NCBI GenBank assembly: GCA_913054495.1
Contig: CAJXIY010000001.1
Location: 79,338-143,337 of the forward strand
From: an uncultured Gammaproteobacteria bacterium
GTDB taxonomy: Bacteria; Pseudomonadota; Gammaproteobacteria; Pseudomonadales; Pseudohongiellaceae
DNA: 64,000 nt
Reading direction: 5' to 3'
Each line of letters begins with the position of its first letter. Positions within the stretch are counted from its first letter, which is position 1. Both the position numbers and the translations under genes were made by a program. This document shows positions 17,068 to 27,143 of this stretch, piece after piece. The notes below the pieces were generated by a model. The model did not search any database. It was not told the origin of the DNA and saw only the letters and a program-made list of their open reading frames with translations.

Positions 17068-17115
17068 TATAAGGGCCAGGCCTCGCTCCGTAGCTGGAGG
17101 TAGGGTAAGGAAGTG

Positions 17116-17154
17116 GCCAGGTCTCTATCTGTCACCTGCTGATGGAGACCTGGC
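17116..17154. repeat. Inverted repeat between convergent genes
   Basis: GCCAGGTCTC (17116-17125) and GAGACCTGGC (17145-17154) form a perfect 10-bp stem with a 19-base loop, between the SRPBCC gene and the convergent NHL gene. The CAGGTCTC core is shared with other palindromes in the window; it may terminate both transcripts. Confidence 0.7.
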
Positions 17155-17174
17155 TCTCTACTCTGTTCTCTGCT

Positions 17175-18353
17175 CTACCGTACCGAGTACTTGGTAAAGG
17201 CACCACCCGCTGAGGCCAGCGAGTTCGGTCCTTCGGCGGCATAGACGTTACCGTCGGCGTCAACTGCCACACCTTCACCGGCGGCGCCTTGGTAAACCCG
17301 GTTTTCCTGCTCGTGGGGCGGGACGAAACCGACGATGCGGTCCTCGTCTATGTGTCCGATACGGACGCCGTTCCTCCAGCCCACGTGGCCGGTTGGGCTA
17401 GACTCGGAGTCGATCGCATACACCATGTCATCGGCGGTGATGTAGAGACCGCTGATACGACCATACATGTAGCGTGACTCTAGATAGTTGCCCTGCTGGT
17501 CGAAGATCTCGATGCGATGGTTGCCACGATCGGCGACCCAGAGGCGACCCTGGGAGTCGAATTCCATGGCATGGGGCGTGCGGAACTCACCGTGGCGTAC
17601 GCCGATCTGTCCCCACTCCATGAGGCGGGTGCCGTCGGCAGAAAACTTGATAATCCGCGCGGTAGATCCTGCCGCTCGCCCTTCTTCCATGGCCGCATTA
17701 CTGGTCATGCCCTGACCGTTGTGGCCATCGGAGACATAGATACTGCCGTCGGGTCCGACGATGACATCGTTGGGCTGGTTAAACTGGTTCGGCCCGCTGC
17801 CCGCTTGTCCGGCGGTGCCGAGGCTCATGAGCAATTCACCGCTGGGGCTGAACTTGTGGACCTGCTGGCCCTTGGTGCCTGCCGCGTTATTGGCGAAGTC
17901 CGTCACCCAGACATTGCCATCGTCATCCACATGGATGCCGTGGGGCGTCATCATGATGCCGCCGCCGAAGTTCGCCAGCACCTCACCGGTGTTGCGGTCA
18001 AACTTGAAGATTGGATCGACAGGGTTACTGTCACAGTTGATGGGCACGCCACCACCAAAAGTGCCTGCGCCGCAGCGCTCGTAGGCCCAGATGTTGCCAT
18101 CAATGGGGTCGATGTCGATGCCGGCGGTTGATCCCCACTCCCTTCCGGCGGGAAGATCGCCCCAGTTCTTGGTGACGATCGGCGCCGGATTCGGCATTCC
18201 TTCTCCGGAAATGGGATTGCCTGTGGCCATGGGCATCGATTCGGTCGATGTAGTGGAGGTTGTCGAAGTCGTGGTGTCGGCGTCCCCACATCCAGCCAGC
18301 AGGATCGGGACACAGGCAAACAGCGTGTAGAGGAAATTTCGTGATGAAGACAT
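17175..18353 (-). CDS. NHL-repeat six-bladed propeller lipoprotein
   Basis: 392 residues. A type II signal ends in LLAGC (Cys22), followed by a Thr/Ser-rich linker (STTSTTST) and a propeller: repeated DVIVGPDGSIYVSDGHN and MEFDSQGRLWVADRGNHRIEIFD motifs from about residue 80 to 385. NHL propellers are ligand-binding or lyase scaffolds (peptidylglycine alpha-amidating lyase, SMP-30). GVAVDADGNVYAAEG near the C-terminus is the last blade. A strong AAAGGAG site precedes ATG 18353. Anchored in a membrane by lipidation; substrate unknown. Confidence 0.86.
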   Translation of the reverse strand: MSSSRNFLYTLFACVPILLAGCGDADTTTSTTSTTSTESMPMATGNPISGEGMPNPAPIVTKNWGDLPAGREWGSTAGIDIDPIDGNIWAYERCGAGTFGGGVPINCDSNPVDPIFKFDRNTGEVLANFGGGIMMTPHGIHVDDDGNVWVTDFANNAAGTKGQQVHKFSPSGELLMSLGTAGQAGSGPNQFNQPNDVIVGPDGSIYVSDGHNGQGMTSNAAMEEGRAAGSTARIIKFSADGTRLMEWGQIGVRHGEFRTPHAMEFDSQGRLWVADRGNHRIEIFDQQGNYLESRYMYGRISGLYITADDMVYAIDSESSPTGHVGWRNGVRIGHIDEDRIVGFVPPHEQENRVYQGAAGEGVAVDADGNVYAAEGPNSLASAGGAFTKYSVR

Positions 18354-18865
18354 GGAAGCTCCTTTGATTAGAATTGTTGTCGATAGGAAGTGTGCATTGG
18401 GAGAATAGAAGCAATCTCGACTTTAGTCCATGGCATATTACTTCCAATCCTCGTCTTTGCCGACACAGATACAGAGTCAGAAACCGGCGGACTAGGGTGT
18501 TGAACGGTGATTTCGTGGGCGTCTCAATGGCCTATCCAGCGTAATGGCACAGCCGGCGGATTTTCAGCTTATTTGCTAGAATTTTTTGATTTATGAGTAA
18601 ATTTGCCAAACTATTGGGTTTTTCACCAATCGTGATAGGATTTTCGTTGTCATCTCGATGAACGGTCAAGAAATAGGGACAGAACTATTTTTCTCCAAGA
18701 ACAGCAATCGAGGGGCCAGGGATACTTGATCGAGTAACCAGGCACTTTGTTCTGAGAGATTGTCAGATCAAGTGTCCCTGACCCTTTTGATTTTGGCTGC
18801 CTCATTGAGGACAAAAGGCACCGGCAGCATCAGTTTCATAGTCCCGCGAAAAGCTACGACCCCAA
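18354..18865. other. Intergenic region with repeat elements
   Basis: 512 bases between two leftward genes. 18360-18660 is AT-rich and should hold the NHL gene promoter. A GGGAC half-element lies at 18675-18680, and a full imperfect palindrome at 18711-18788. No open frame here has coding character. Confidence 0.6.
18711..18788. repeat. Imperfect GGGGCCAGGGA-type palindrome
   Basis: GGGGCCAGGGATACTTGATC (18712-18731) pairs with GATCAAGTGTCCCTGACCC (18767-18785 region) around a loop of about 35 bases. It has the same head and overall size (about 80 bp) as other members of the family and lies just downstream of the quinoprotein gene that ends at 18866. Confidence 0.75.
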
Positions 18866-20650
18866 CTATTCTGGCAAGGCAAACACAAACAGCGTGTGAC
18901 CAATCTCCTGCAGACCCACTGGTACCTGAATACCGAGCTGGCCAAGATGGGCCGCCGATCCCAGGGTGCCACCGGGAGAAATGACGGCGATATACTGCCT
19001 GCCATCGACACCGTAACTGATAGGTGCCATGTCGCTCAGTCCATTGAGGATGGTTTGCCATAAGATCTCGCCGCTCCATTGATCGATGGCATAGAAGCGT
19101 CGGTTGGTGTCGGCTGCAAACAATAATCCGCCCCCCGTGGTCAGCATGCCATACAGGGGTGCTTCGAGTTCTAGCTTCCACAGGGTTTCACCGGTCTCGA
19201 CATTGATAGCCTCTGGCTGACCCAGGTTCGCCACCGGATTGGCTGCTGAGGCGATGGTTGAGGTGTTGTAGCCGGTGCGTACCGATGGGGTCAGCGAGGT
19301 CAGCTTGATGGTGACGCAGCGACCATTAAACGCCGGCACGTAATAGGCGTTTGTCAGCGGGCTGTACGCGCCCTGTGGCACCTGGCGATTTTCCTTGCAC
19401 ACCGTGGACTCATGATCTGGATCGCCGCTCATGATCGCATCGGGCTCGATGGTGTAGGCGCCCGTGCTGCCGTCGTAACTCTGAATGACATTCTGATAGG
19501 CGGTGGGTCGCGCATACATGAACTCGCCATCGGTTCTGTCGTAGGCATAGAAAATCGCGTCCTTGGAGAAAGAACCCACGACCAGTTGGCGGGTAGCCCC
19601 CGGCGTAATGTCTGGGTTGATGCCAAGCGCGTTCGATAGCGAGGGGCGCAGCGGGGAGTCCACCAGGATATGGTCATAGACTGCATCGTTGTTCCACATA
19701 TCGGTGTGATGCTGGGCCCACCAGAGAAGTTCGCCGGTTCGATGATCCAGCGCCACGGTGGAGCCCTGATAGAGTCGATCCGGCCAGTCGCCATTGGTTC
19801 CCGCAAGCGCCGGCTGCTGCGGCGCGCTGGAGCCGACGCCGAAGATAAACAGCCCTCGTTCAGTGTCCACGGCGGGGGTAACCCAGGGAGACATGTTGCG
19901 TCTTTCTTCCAGGGCATAGACTTGTGGATCATCGCCCCAGCTTCTGTGCATCGGGTCGGCTGGGGTCGGGCTGGTATACCAGCGCCACAGCAACTCACCG
20001 TCTTCCACAGAATAGGCCGACATATGGCAGGCAGCCAAGGAGGTGACTGCGGTGCAGTTCCATGGCACGGCGATTGCCCCTCCGAAGGCTACCGGCGCGC
20101 CGCTGGGCTGATCGCCGCTGTGGTAGTCTGCCATCGCTGCCTCCCACAGAAGCGTCCCGTTTCGTGGGTCGAGCGCAAACAGGAAGCCATCGGTTGAGGT
20201 GGAGATCAGCTTATCGCTGTAGATGAAAACGCCTCTGCCGCGGTAGCGGGTGAGACCGGCGCCATCGGCGAGAAATTCCGCGGACAGGGGGCGATAGTAT
20301 TCCCAGATCAGGTCGCCGTTGCGGGCATCGTGGGCCGTATAACGTCCGTTGGGGTGGCGAATGTATAACACGCCGTCGTACACCGTGGGTTCTACCTGCA
20401 TACCCATGCTGCCGTCGCCACCCGGTCCTATGGCATAGGACCAGACCATTCGAATATCACTAACATTGTCTCTGTTGATCTGGTCGAGGGGGCTATAACC
20501 CCAGTTCTCATAGCCGCCTCGCCACATCAACCAGTCTTCGGGATCGGGATTATTCAGCTGGTCCTGGGTCAGGGCCCGAAAACTGCTCTGTTGGGAAAAA
20601 ACACTCGATAAATTGAATGCAATAAAAAGCAATAATGCTGCAATTCTCAT
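18866..20650 (-). CDS. PQQ-type beta-propeller dehydrogenase (quinoprotein)
   Basis: 594 residues from ATG 20650 with a signal peptide (ending FSQQ). NPDPEDWLMWRGGYENWGYSPLDQINRDNV is the standard N-terminus of PQQ alcohol dehydrogenase-like propellers (shown here only as family landmark WRGGYENWGYSPLDQ), and tryptophan-docking repeats such as DARNGDLIWEYYR and DPRNGTLLWEA recur eight times. There is no CxxCH, so electrons would pass to a separate cytochrome. The probable reaction is periplasmic oxidation of an alcohol or aldose with PQQ and calcium. No vicinal disulfide pair of the methanol dehydrogenase kind was found, so the substrate is open. Confidence 0.85.
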   Translation of the reverse strand: MRIAALLLFIAFNLSSVFSQQSSFRALTQDQLNNPDPEDWLMWRGGYENWGYSPLDQINRDNVSDIRMVWSYAIGPGGDGSMGMQVEPTVYDGVLYIRHPNGRYTAHDARNGDLIWEYYRPLSAEFLADGAGLTRYRGRGVFIYSDKLISTSTDGFLFALDPRNGTLLWEAAMADYHSGDQPSGAPVAFGGAIAVPWNCTAVTSLAACHMSAYSVEDGELLWRWYTSPTPADPMHRSWGDDPQVYALEERRNMSPWVTPAVDTERGLFIFGVGSSAPQQPALAGTNGDWPDRLYQGSTVALDHRTGELLWWAQHHTDMWNNDAVYDHILVDSPLRPSLSNALGINPDITPGATRQLVVGSFSKDAIFYAYDRTDGEFMYARPTAYQNVIQSYDGSTGAYTIEPDAIMSGDPDHESTVCKENRQVPQGAYSPLTNAYYVPAFNGRCVTIKLTSLTPSVRTGYNTSTIASAANPVANLGQPEAINVETGETLWKLELEAPLYGMLTTGGGLLFAADTNRRFYAIDQWSGEILWQTILNGLSDMAPISYGVDGRQYIAVISPGGTLGSAAHLGQLGIQVPVGLQEIGHTLFVFALPE

Positions 20651-20860
20651 TTTCAATATTTCTCTTAGACAAAAAAGCGGAAGGGGGCATTAATAACTTG
20701 ATAACTTAAGGACAAGGCTTCTCATTGCACCTTGCTATAATCGACAGCAGTAGTGTGGGTGTGCGTACTCAAGGACTTCGAAAGTAGTTAAGTTATTAGT
20801 GTCCCCATCCAGCTTGTTATTTTCACTTTTTACCATCCGGAGATAGAAGCTATTTGCATA

Positions 20861-20921
20861 GTAAATGGGGTCAGGGTAAAAATACAATACAGAATCTTTG
20901 CTCCGACCCCTTTTTTTACAT
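20861..20921. repeat. Degenerate GGGGTCAG palindrome
   Basis: AAATGGGGTCAGGGTAAAA (20863-20881) and its partner CTCCGACCCC (20901-20910), followed by seven T, form a mismatched copy of the perfect element at 3742-3794. It sits between the divergently transcribed quinoprotein and metallohydrolase genes. The rest of the gap (20651-20860) holds an isolated TATAAT at 20736-20741 with no matching -35. Confidence 0.7.
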
Positions 20922-20932
20922 CTGAGTTTGCC

Positions 20933-23050
20933 ATGAAAACTGCCATCACCCTGTGCGTCACTTTCGCTTCTGCATGCATCTGTGCCTCGATCTTCGCAGT
21001 CGAAATTCGGCTACAGAATTTCGATCCCGCTGCCGGCTTCGATCTGGACACCCGGGACGATGGCCTGATCATTAGCTGGGATTCACCGGAAGGCAGGGCG
21101 TTCATCGATCTGCAGGTCATACCACGGCGTGGCAACAATGCCGCCGCACCCCTGATTCGGGCCATTGGCATCGATGGCGAGGCTGCACTGGAAGGCGTGG
21201 ATCCCAACTATCTGCTGTGGGTGGGCGAAAGGGATCTGGGACTACGGGATGGTTGGTTGATTTTCTTCGATCGGGTACCGACGCGTCCTTATGCGGTCGA
21301 GAAAGCCTACCTGACGCCGGAAACTATCACCGTTTCCACCACAGGTGCCCGCGCCAGCATAGTATTCGATGGCCTCGCCAGCACCCACTTCTCTGGCTCG
21401 TTGGCCTTCATTTTGTATCCCGACAGCCCCTTCGTACAGATGCAAGCGCGGGTATCCACCGACAGACCCGCCACCGCATTCCTGTATCACGTCGGGCTCG
21501 CCAAGGCAGAGACAGCCGGTCACCGCATCGACTGGATCGACGCCAGGGGCGAATTCCAGTCCGCGCCGGTAATTAGCGAGACCGCCAAGGTTTACCAGAG
21601 CCGGTACCGTAGCATCGCCCTGTCTTCCGATACCGGTTCGCTGGTGATTTCCCCGTTCCCTCACCAATACCTCTACCCCCTGGATTTTGCCGACAATTTT
21701 GGCTACAACTGGGCCGGCGAGGAATACCTGGACATGATCGATGGCTTCGCCTGGGGTGTGCGTCAGCCACCGATGGGAGACAGGCGTTTCGTGCCCTGGG
21801 TCAATGCTGAACCAGGCACAGAACAAAAACTCGGCGTCCTGCTGTTTGTTTCGAAAATCTCAGGCCGCGACAACCTGGAAGTGGTGAAGAGCTACACGCG
21901 CAACGACAGTTTCAAAGCGCTGCCCGGCTACAAGACCCTGTCCAGTCACTACCATCACGAGCATTCCCTGGATTTTATCAATCAGCAGCGGCAGCAGAAC
22001 ACCCGTGGCATTCCCGAGGGACTGGAGGACCCCGACTTCGTCAAATTTTTCAAGCGCATGGGCGTGGATATGGTACACATGGCCGAATTTCACAACAGTC
22101 GTACACCGAATCTGGATACCGCCGAACGCCTGGCGCAGTTGGATGTAATGCACTCGGAATTCGCACGCCTGTCCGACGATGATTTTCTGTTGATCCCCGG
22201 CGAGGAACCCAACGTGCATTTCGGCAGTCACTGGCTCAGCATGTTTCCTAAGCCCGTCAACTGGGTGTTGAACCGCAATAAAGACCAAGCGTTCAAAAAA
22301 CAAATAGACGGCTACGGCAGCGTCTACCATGTCGGCAGCAGCGCGGATATATTGGCCATGCTGGAAGCCGAATCGGCACTGGCCTGGACTGCCCATCCCC
22401 GGGTGAAGGGTTCTACCGGCTACCCGGACAAATACCGGCAGCAGGCGTTCTTCAAGAGTGATAGTTTTCTCGGCGGTGCCTGGAAGGCCATGCCGGCGGA
22501 TTACTCGCGTGACACCCTGGGTTGGCGGGTGCTGGACCTGGAAGATGACATGGCAAACTGGGGAAACCGGAAATATATTCTGGGCGAAGTGGATATCTTC
22601 AAAATCTACGAAGATTACGAGCTGTTCGGCACCATGAATGTAAACTACCTGAAACTGGACAGCATTCCAAAATTTGAAGAGGGCTGGCAACCGGTCGTCG
22701 ATGCACTAAGCGCCGGCGCCTTCTTCGTCACCACCGGTGAAATTTTAATACCCGATTATACGGTGGCGGGGAAGGCCAGCGGTGAGACTATCGATGCCTC
22801 GGCGGGTCTGGCCAGTGTCACATTGAAGACAGGCATCGAGTGGACTTACCCCTTGTCACATATGGTGGTTGTTAGTGGGGATGGTGCTGAGGTTTACAGA
22901 CAGCGGGTTGATTTGTCGGATACCACGGAATTTGGCGCCCGTGAGATCGAATTGGAGATGAATCTTGACGGGCGACTCTGGATTCGGATCGAGGTCTGGG
23001 ATATTGCCAGGAATGGGGCGTTTACTCAGCCGGTTTGGATAAATAATTGA
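20933..23050 (+). CDS. CehA/McbA-like (PHP-type) metallohydrolase, secreted
   Basis: 705 residues with a signal peptide (ICASIFA-VEI, about 1-23). An N-terminal beta-sandwich region (about 30-310) is followed by a PHP-like domain: SHYHHEHS (near 340), MAEFHNSRT (near 384), LIPGEEPNVHFGSHWL (near 420) and AWTAHPRVKGSTGYPD (near 485), giving the His/Glu/Asp ligands of a di- or trinuclear metal site. C-terminal beta-sheet region 600-705. CehA/McbA proteins hydrolyse carbamates or act on phosphoesters; the substrate here is unknown. The start is fixed by the signal peptide, since the ribosome site is weak. Confidence 0.72.
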   Translation: MKTAITLCVTFASACICASIFAVEIRLQNFDPAAGFDLDTRDDGLIISWDSPEGRAFIDLQVIPRRGNNAAAPLIRAIGIDGEAALEGVDPNYLLWVGERDLGLRDGWLIFFDRVPTRPYAVEKAYLTPETITVSTTGARASIVFDGLASTHFSGSLAFILYPDSPFVQMQARVSTDRPATAFLYHVGLAKAETAGHRIDWIDARGEFQSAPVISETAKVYQSRYRSIALSSDTGSLVISPFPHQYLYPLDFADNFGYNWAGEEYLDMIDGFAWGVRQPPMGDRRFVPWVNAEPGTEQKLGVLLFVSKISGRDNLEVVKSYTRNDSFKALPGYKTLSSHYHHEHSLDFINQQRQQNTRGIPEGLEDPDFVKFFKRMGVDMVHMAEFHNSRTPNLDTAERLAQLDVMHSEFARLSDDDFLLIPGEEPNVHFGSHWLSMFPKPVNWVLNRNKDQAFKKQIDGYGSVYHVGSSADILAMLEAESALAWTAHPRVKGSTGYPDKYRQQAFFKSDSFLGGAWKAMPADYSRDTLGWRVLDLEDDMANWGNRKYILGEVDIFKIYEDYELFGTMNVNYLKLDSIPKFEEGWQPVVDALSAGAFFVTTGEILIPDYTVAGKASGETIDASAGLASVTLKTGIEWTYPLSHMVVVSGDGAEVYRQRVDLSDTTEFGAREIELEMNLDGRLWIRIEVWDIARNGAFTQPVWINN

Positions 23051-23105
23051 GGAGGATTGATTTACCTGAGTACGCAAATCAATCCACAGTTTCGACGAGG
23101 AATTG

Positions 23106-25592
23106 TCAAAGACCCTCTTGACTGTCAGAGCTGAGTTCCCGTTGCCCGGCAGGATACTCGTTTAGCCGCAGTACATAGGCAGTAACGTCCGCATACTCGG
23201 TAAGACTCAGGCTGTTCGGCGCACCATCGGGCATGGTCTGGCGTATCGTATCGAACAGGTTGGCCACGGGCAAACCGGCCCACCTGAAACTGAAAGTTTC
23301 CCCCAGCAACGAGGGTACAGCACCCTGACCTGCCACTTCACCAAGGTTCTCGGAGTGACAGATCACACAGGATCGAGCGAACACCTGTTGACCCCGCGTG
23401 GCCTGGGCATCTGTGTAGAGGCCTTCCCCGGCAACTTGCTCGCGGCTGCGGTCGCCTTCTGCCAGGGCCAACGAGATCAGTTCTGGCGGGTTGCCGCCGA
23501 TAGTCAGGGCGATGTATTGCCGGCCGTCGACCATGTATGTCATCGGTGTGCCGATGGCGCCCCGCGGCAGATCTACCGACCCCAACTCCTCACCGGTGGC
23601 CTTGTCGAAACCGACCAGGCGTGGCCCGCCATTAGTGCCGCCGGCGGACAGGGCGCTGAACAGCAGGGTCTTGGTGAGTAAAGGGCCGCCTCTGCCATCG
23701 CCGCCGAGAGGCGGCAGATCAAGATCTTTAAGCAGCGGATGATTGCGAATGCGGTCGCCGTTACCCATAGGCGTCATCCACACATGTTCGCCGGTATTCA
23801 TATCGATGGCTGTCATCCGCGAGTAGGGCGGCTTCAGCAGCGGCAATCCCATGGGCATTCTCGGTGTATTTTGATCGGCGCCACTGGCGAGCCTCTGCGT
23901 CTCCGGTGCACCATGGGTGTACCTGAGGGTCCCGTCCTGAGGTGAATAGAAGGACATTACCCCGGAACGATTGATCGAGGGCACGTACAAAATACCGGTC
24001 TCCGGATCATGCGCGGCACCAGTCCAGCTGGCGGCGCCACCGCCGGTGGGTCGAAACAGCAGCCCCCGTATATTTTCGTCGGCGATCATCATCGGTGTGT
24101 AGAGTGGACCGAGTCGGAAATCCTGCACCGCCTCGATAGCCATCTGCCGTATCTCCGGTGTGAAGTCCACCAGGTCATCTTCCACTACGCCCTGGTACTC
24201 GAACGGTGCCGGTTTGGTGGGGAAGGGCTGGGTTGGGGAAGGCACTTCACCGGGTATATTGCTGTCGGTGGCAACGGCACGCTCCTCGATGGGCCAGATG
24301 GGCTCCCCTGTGACCCGATCGAAGGCGTAGATAAAACCCTGCTTGCTGACCTGGGCCAGGGCCTTGATGGGTTTTCCGTCCACTACCACATCGAGCAGGT
24401 TAGGAGCGGTCGGAAAATCGTAGTCCCACAAGCCATGGTGAACTGCCTGGAAATGCCAGACCTTCTCTCCGGTTTCTGCGTTCACCGCGACGATGGTTTC
24501 TGCATACAGATTGTCTCCCGGCCGGTGACCGCCATAGTAGTCACCGGTGGCGGTGCCGGTTGGCAGGTAGACGATGCCCAATTCCTCATCGGCGCTGAGA
24601 TAGGTCCAGACGTTGGCGTTGCCGGTGTATTCCCAGGAGTCGTCCTCCCAGGTTTCTACACCCTCCTCATTTTCCAGTGGCACGGTGTGAAAATCCCACT
24701 TGTGCTCCCCGCTGCGAACATCCCAGGCCCGCACCCAGCCCGGCACGGCTTCTTTATTAATGCGTCGGTCGGCGATGGATGAGCCGTGGATAACCACGTC
24801 GCCCACCACGATGGGCGGCGACTGCACCGAGTAGAGCATGGCGTTGAGATAGTCGCGCTGTTGGCGGTCGGCGCGGGGCAGGGTCGCCGTGAGATCGATG
24901 CGACCATTGCTGCCGAAACCCGCACAGGGATAACCGGTTTTGGCATCGACACAGATCAGATCGCCGCTGCCGGTGCCCCAGAATATCCGCTCTTCGAACG
25001 CGCCCGAGCTATCTGCTTCGGCACTGCGCCAGTAGGCCACGCCGCGTTGACGCCAGGTGACGGTCATGGCGGTGGTGCCCTCCTCGTAGCTCTTCGGGTT
25101 GTAGACCCAGAGCGTCTCACCGCTGCGAGCGTCCACCGCGACTCCCTGGGACAGCGGCGTATTAAAGTAGAGGACGCCACCAATCATCAAAGGGGTGGCC
25201 TGGAAGGCAGAGTAATTCGGGGTGTTCTGGGTGCGGTAAAGGTCGTCGGTCTGGTCCTGCAGTTTCTGTACGACGTTATCGACAGATGACCACCACTCAC
25301 CACCGTCGGCGGTGCTCTTGCTGAGGAATCCGTCCACAGACTTCCAGCGCCAGGCGATCTCGAGATCGGTGAAGTTGTCCCGGTTGATCTGGTCCAGGGG
25401 GGAATACTTGCTGCCGGCCTTGTCGGCGCCGTAGGCCCGCCACTCGCCCATGGTATCGTCTGCACGCGCCGAATTGCTCTGCTGGGCCACGGCGCTGGGA
25501 ATCGAGAATTCACTAATATTCATCGACGCCACCAGGGCGACGATAGCGGCGAGTTTTAGCAGGAAGTGGCGCTTGCAGGACTGGAGTTTCAC
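23106..25592 (-). CDS. PQQ-dependent dehydrogenase with C-terminal cytochrome c (quinohaemoprotein)
   Basis: 828 residues from a GTG start with signal peptide (ending AVAQQSN). GEWRAYGADKAGSKYSPLDQI opens the propeller (key part: WRAYGADKAGSKYSPLDQ), and DARSGETLWVYNPKSYEEG, FDRVTGEPIWPIEE and PTGGGAASWTGAAHDP match the membrane glucose/polyol dehydrogenase-like group. The C-terminal domain (about 725-815) has CVICH (Cys742-His746) with a distal PDGAPNSLS Met-containing region, so haem takes electrons from PQQ. It acts in the periplasm and feeds the respiratory chain. The substrate is probably a polyol or sugar alcohol; the window has no PQQ synthesis genes. Confidence 0.9.
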   Translation of the reverse strand: MKLQSCKRHFLLKLAAIVALVASMNISEFSIPSAVAQQSNSARADDTMGEWRAYGADKAGSKYSPLDQINRDNFTDLEIAWRWKSVDGFLSKSTADGGEWWSSVDNVVQKLQDQTDDLYRTQNTPNYSAFQATPLMIGGVLYFNTPLSQGVAVDARSGETLWVYNPKSYEEGTTAMTVTWRQRGVAYWRSAEADSSGAFEERIFWGTGSGDLICVDAKTGYPCAGFGSNGRIDLTATLPRADRQQRDYLNAMLYSVQSPPIVVGDVVIHGSSIADRRINKEAVPGWVRAWDVRSGEHKWDFHTVPLENEEGVETWEDDSWEYTGNANVWTYLSADEELGIVYLPTGTATGDYYGGHRPGDNLYAETIVAVNAETGEKVWHFQAVHHGLWDYDFPTAPNLLDVVVDGKPIKALAQVSKQGFIYAFDRVTGEPIWPIEERAVATDSNIPGEVPSPTQPFPTKPAPFEYQGVVEDDLVDFTPEIRQMAIEAVQDFRLGPLYTPMMIADENIRGLLFRPTGGGAASWTGAAHDPETGILYVPSINRSGVMSFYSPQDGTLRYTHGAPETQRLASGADQNTPRMPMGLPLLKPPYSRMTAIDMNTGEHVWMTPMGNGDRIRNHPLLKDLDLPPLGGDGRGGPLLTKTLLFSALSAGGTNGGPRLVGFDKATGEELGSVDLPRGAIGTPMTYMVDGRQYIALTIGGNPPELISLALAEGDRSREQVAGEGLYTDAQATRGQQVFARSCVICHSENLGEVAGQGAVPSLLGETFSFRWAGLPVANLFDTIRQTMPDGAPNSLSLTEYADVTAYVLRLNEYPAGQRELSSDSQEGL

Positions 25593-25679
25593 GGCTTCTA
25601 TGACCTCTCGATAAATGGGTTCAGCGTAAAACCACGGTGCTGTGTTGCTACGCTCACGCCCTTCTGTTGCCCTTACAGG

Positions 25680-26951
25680 CTAATCAATAATCGCCTGCTG
25701 AACCGCATTCTCAAAATCATACTGCGCCGGACCAAATGGCTGCTGCAACATGATCACGGCGGTCAGCTCTTCCTCGGGATCGGTCCAGGAGCGGGTGCCG
25801 AAGGCGCCGCCCCAACCGAATGCACCGGCGCTGCGTCGCGCATTTGAGGTGATGGGGTCGACGGTGACGCCGACGGTATAACCAAATCCCATACCCTCCT
25901 GGCTACGCGAAAATCCCCTGTACAGGTCCCCGATCTGGTTGCTCGACATCATTCTTACGGAGCGGGGACTCAGCAAGCGATTACCAAACAACTCGCCACC
26001 GTTGACCAGCATCTGCTCGAATTTCAAATAGTCCCCGGCGGTGCTTGATAAACCGCCCGATGCAGAGAAATAGGTGGTAGGTGGACCATCGAAAAATCGT
26101 GACATGTCGCGATCGGCGATAACCACGCGCCGGTTCTGATATTCCGGCGGCACATTGAAATAAGTGCTGTTCATATCCAGGGGCTGCAGGATTCGTTCAC
26201 TGATAAACTGATCGAAAGGCATGCCCGAAACGATTTCGATAATGCGAGAAACCACATTCAGACCAATGCCCGGGCTGTACTTCCAGCGCGCACCGGGTTG
26301 AAAGTCCAGCGCGACGGCACCGTACTTGGGGATTTCGCTGGCAATGGTGGCACCGGGGTCCCGGGGAAAGCGTCCGGCGATAGCCGTGCCCAGGCCGCCA
26401 CTCGCCAGCCCGGAGGTGTGTGTCAGCAGGTCATGAATCATGATTTCTCGATTCGCCGGTACCAATCGATACTCGGGAATGTCGTCCGAGCTAACGGAAT
26501 AGGGGCTGACGTTCGCGCTAGGATCGGCCAGTACCGCTACCTGCATGTCGGCAAATTCGGGGATGTATTTCGAAACTGGATCCTCTGGTCGAATCAATCC
26601 CTCCTCGATCATCATCATCGCGGCTACCCCAAGCAGCGGCTTGGTGGAACTCATCATGATGAAAATTGCATCGTCCTGCATGGCTCGATCGTTCTCTACA
26701 TCCATCAGGCCGTGGGTTTCGAAGTGAACGAGTTTGCCGCGCCTGGCCACCACGGTGACTGCACCCTGGATGTCGCCCGCGTCGATGTGGCGCTGTATTG
26801 CCGTGTTGATTCGCTGCAGACGCTCAGACGACATGCCGACATCTTCGGGCGTAGCGGTTGGAATTTCGGCGGCTATTGCCAGGTTTACGACGGCCAGGCA
26901 AAGCACGGTGATTATCGTGCTGAAGATTTTCTGCAATTTTGCTGTGATCAT
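25680..26951 (-). CDS. Class C beta-lactamase-like serine hydrolase, secreted
   Basis: 423 residues with a signal peptide (about 1-27). SSTK (near residue 106) is the Ser-x-x-Lys catalytic motif, GARWKYSPGIGLNVV supplies the Tyr of the second motif, and GWGGAFGTRSW near the C-terminus stands in for the KTG/HGG box. This fits the EstB/penicillin-binding-protein-related esterases more than true beta-lactamases. It probably cleaves an ester, amide or D-amino peptide in the periplasm. An 87-base gap separates it from the downstream quinoprotein gene on the same strand, so co-transcription is possible. Confidence 0.88.
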   Translation of the reverse strand: MITAKLQKIFSTIITVLCLAVVNLAIAAEIPTATPEDVGMSSERLQRINTAIQRHIDAGDIQGAVTVVARRGKLVHFETHGLMDVENDRAMQDDAIFIMMSSTKPLLGVAAMMMIEEGLIRPEDPVSKYIPEFADMQVAVLADPSANVSPYSVSSDDIPEYRLVPANREIMIHDLLTHTSGLASGGLGTAIAGRFPRDPGATIASEIPKYGAVALDFQPGARWKYSPGIGLNVVSRIIEIVSGMPFDQFISERILQPLDMNSTYFNVPPEYQNRRVVIADRDMSRFFDGPPTTYFSASGGLSSTAGDYLKFEQMLVNGGELFGNRLLSPRSVRMMSSNQIGDLYRGFSRSQEGMGFGYTVGVTVDPITSNARRSAGAFGWGGAFGTRSWTDPEEELTAVIMLQQPFGPAQYDFENAVQQAIID

Positions 26952-27143
26952 AGTTAGTTCGCCTTTTTTATTTGCTCGGTTATTTCGTCAGCCTAGCGCA
27001 GGCAGCAGCAATGTTAAAGGGTAGACGGCCGCCAATTCAGCCCCGCAAGCAATCGGCAGTCCCATTCAGGCAGTGAACAATCAAAGATTTTGAAACTCCG
27101 TGGACGCCACTGTCAGTGGTAGTGGAGCGTTCTTCCGCTGCAA

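Noticed and set aside
20736..20741. TATAAT as a promoter
   Set aside because: No -35 hexamer at 16-18 bases and almost 200 bases from the next start; likely chance.
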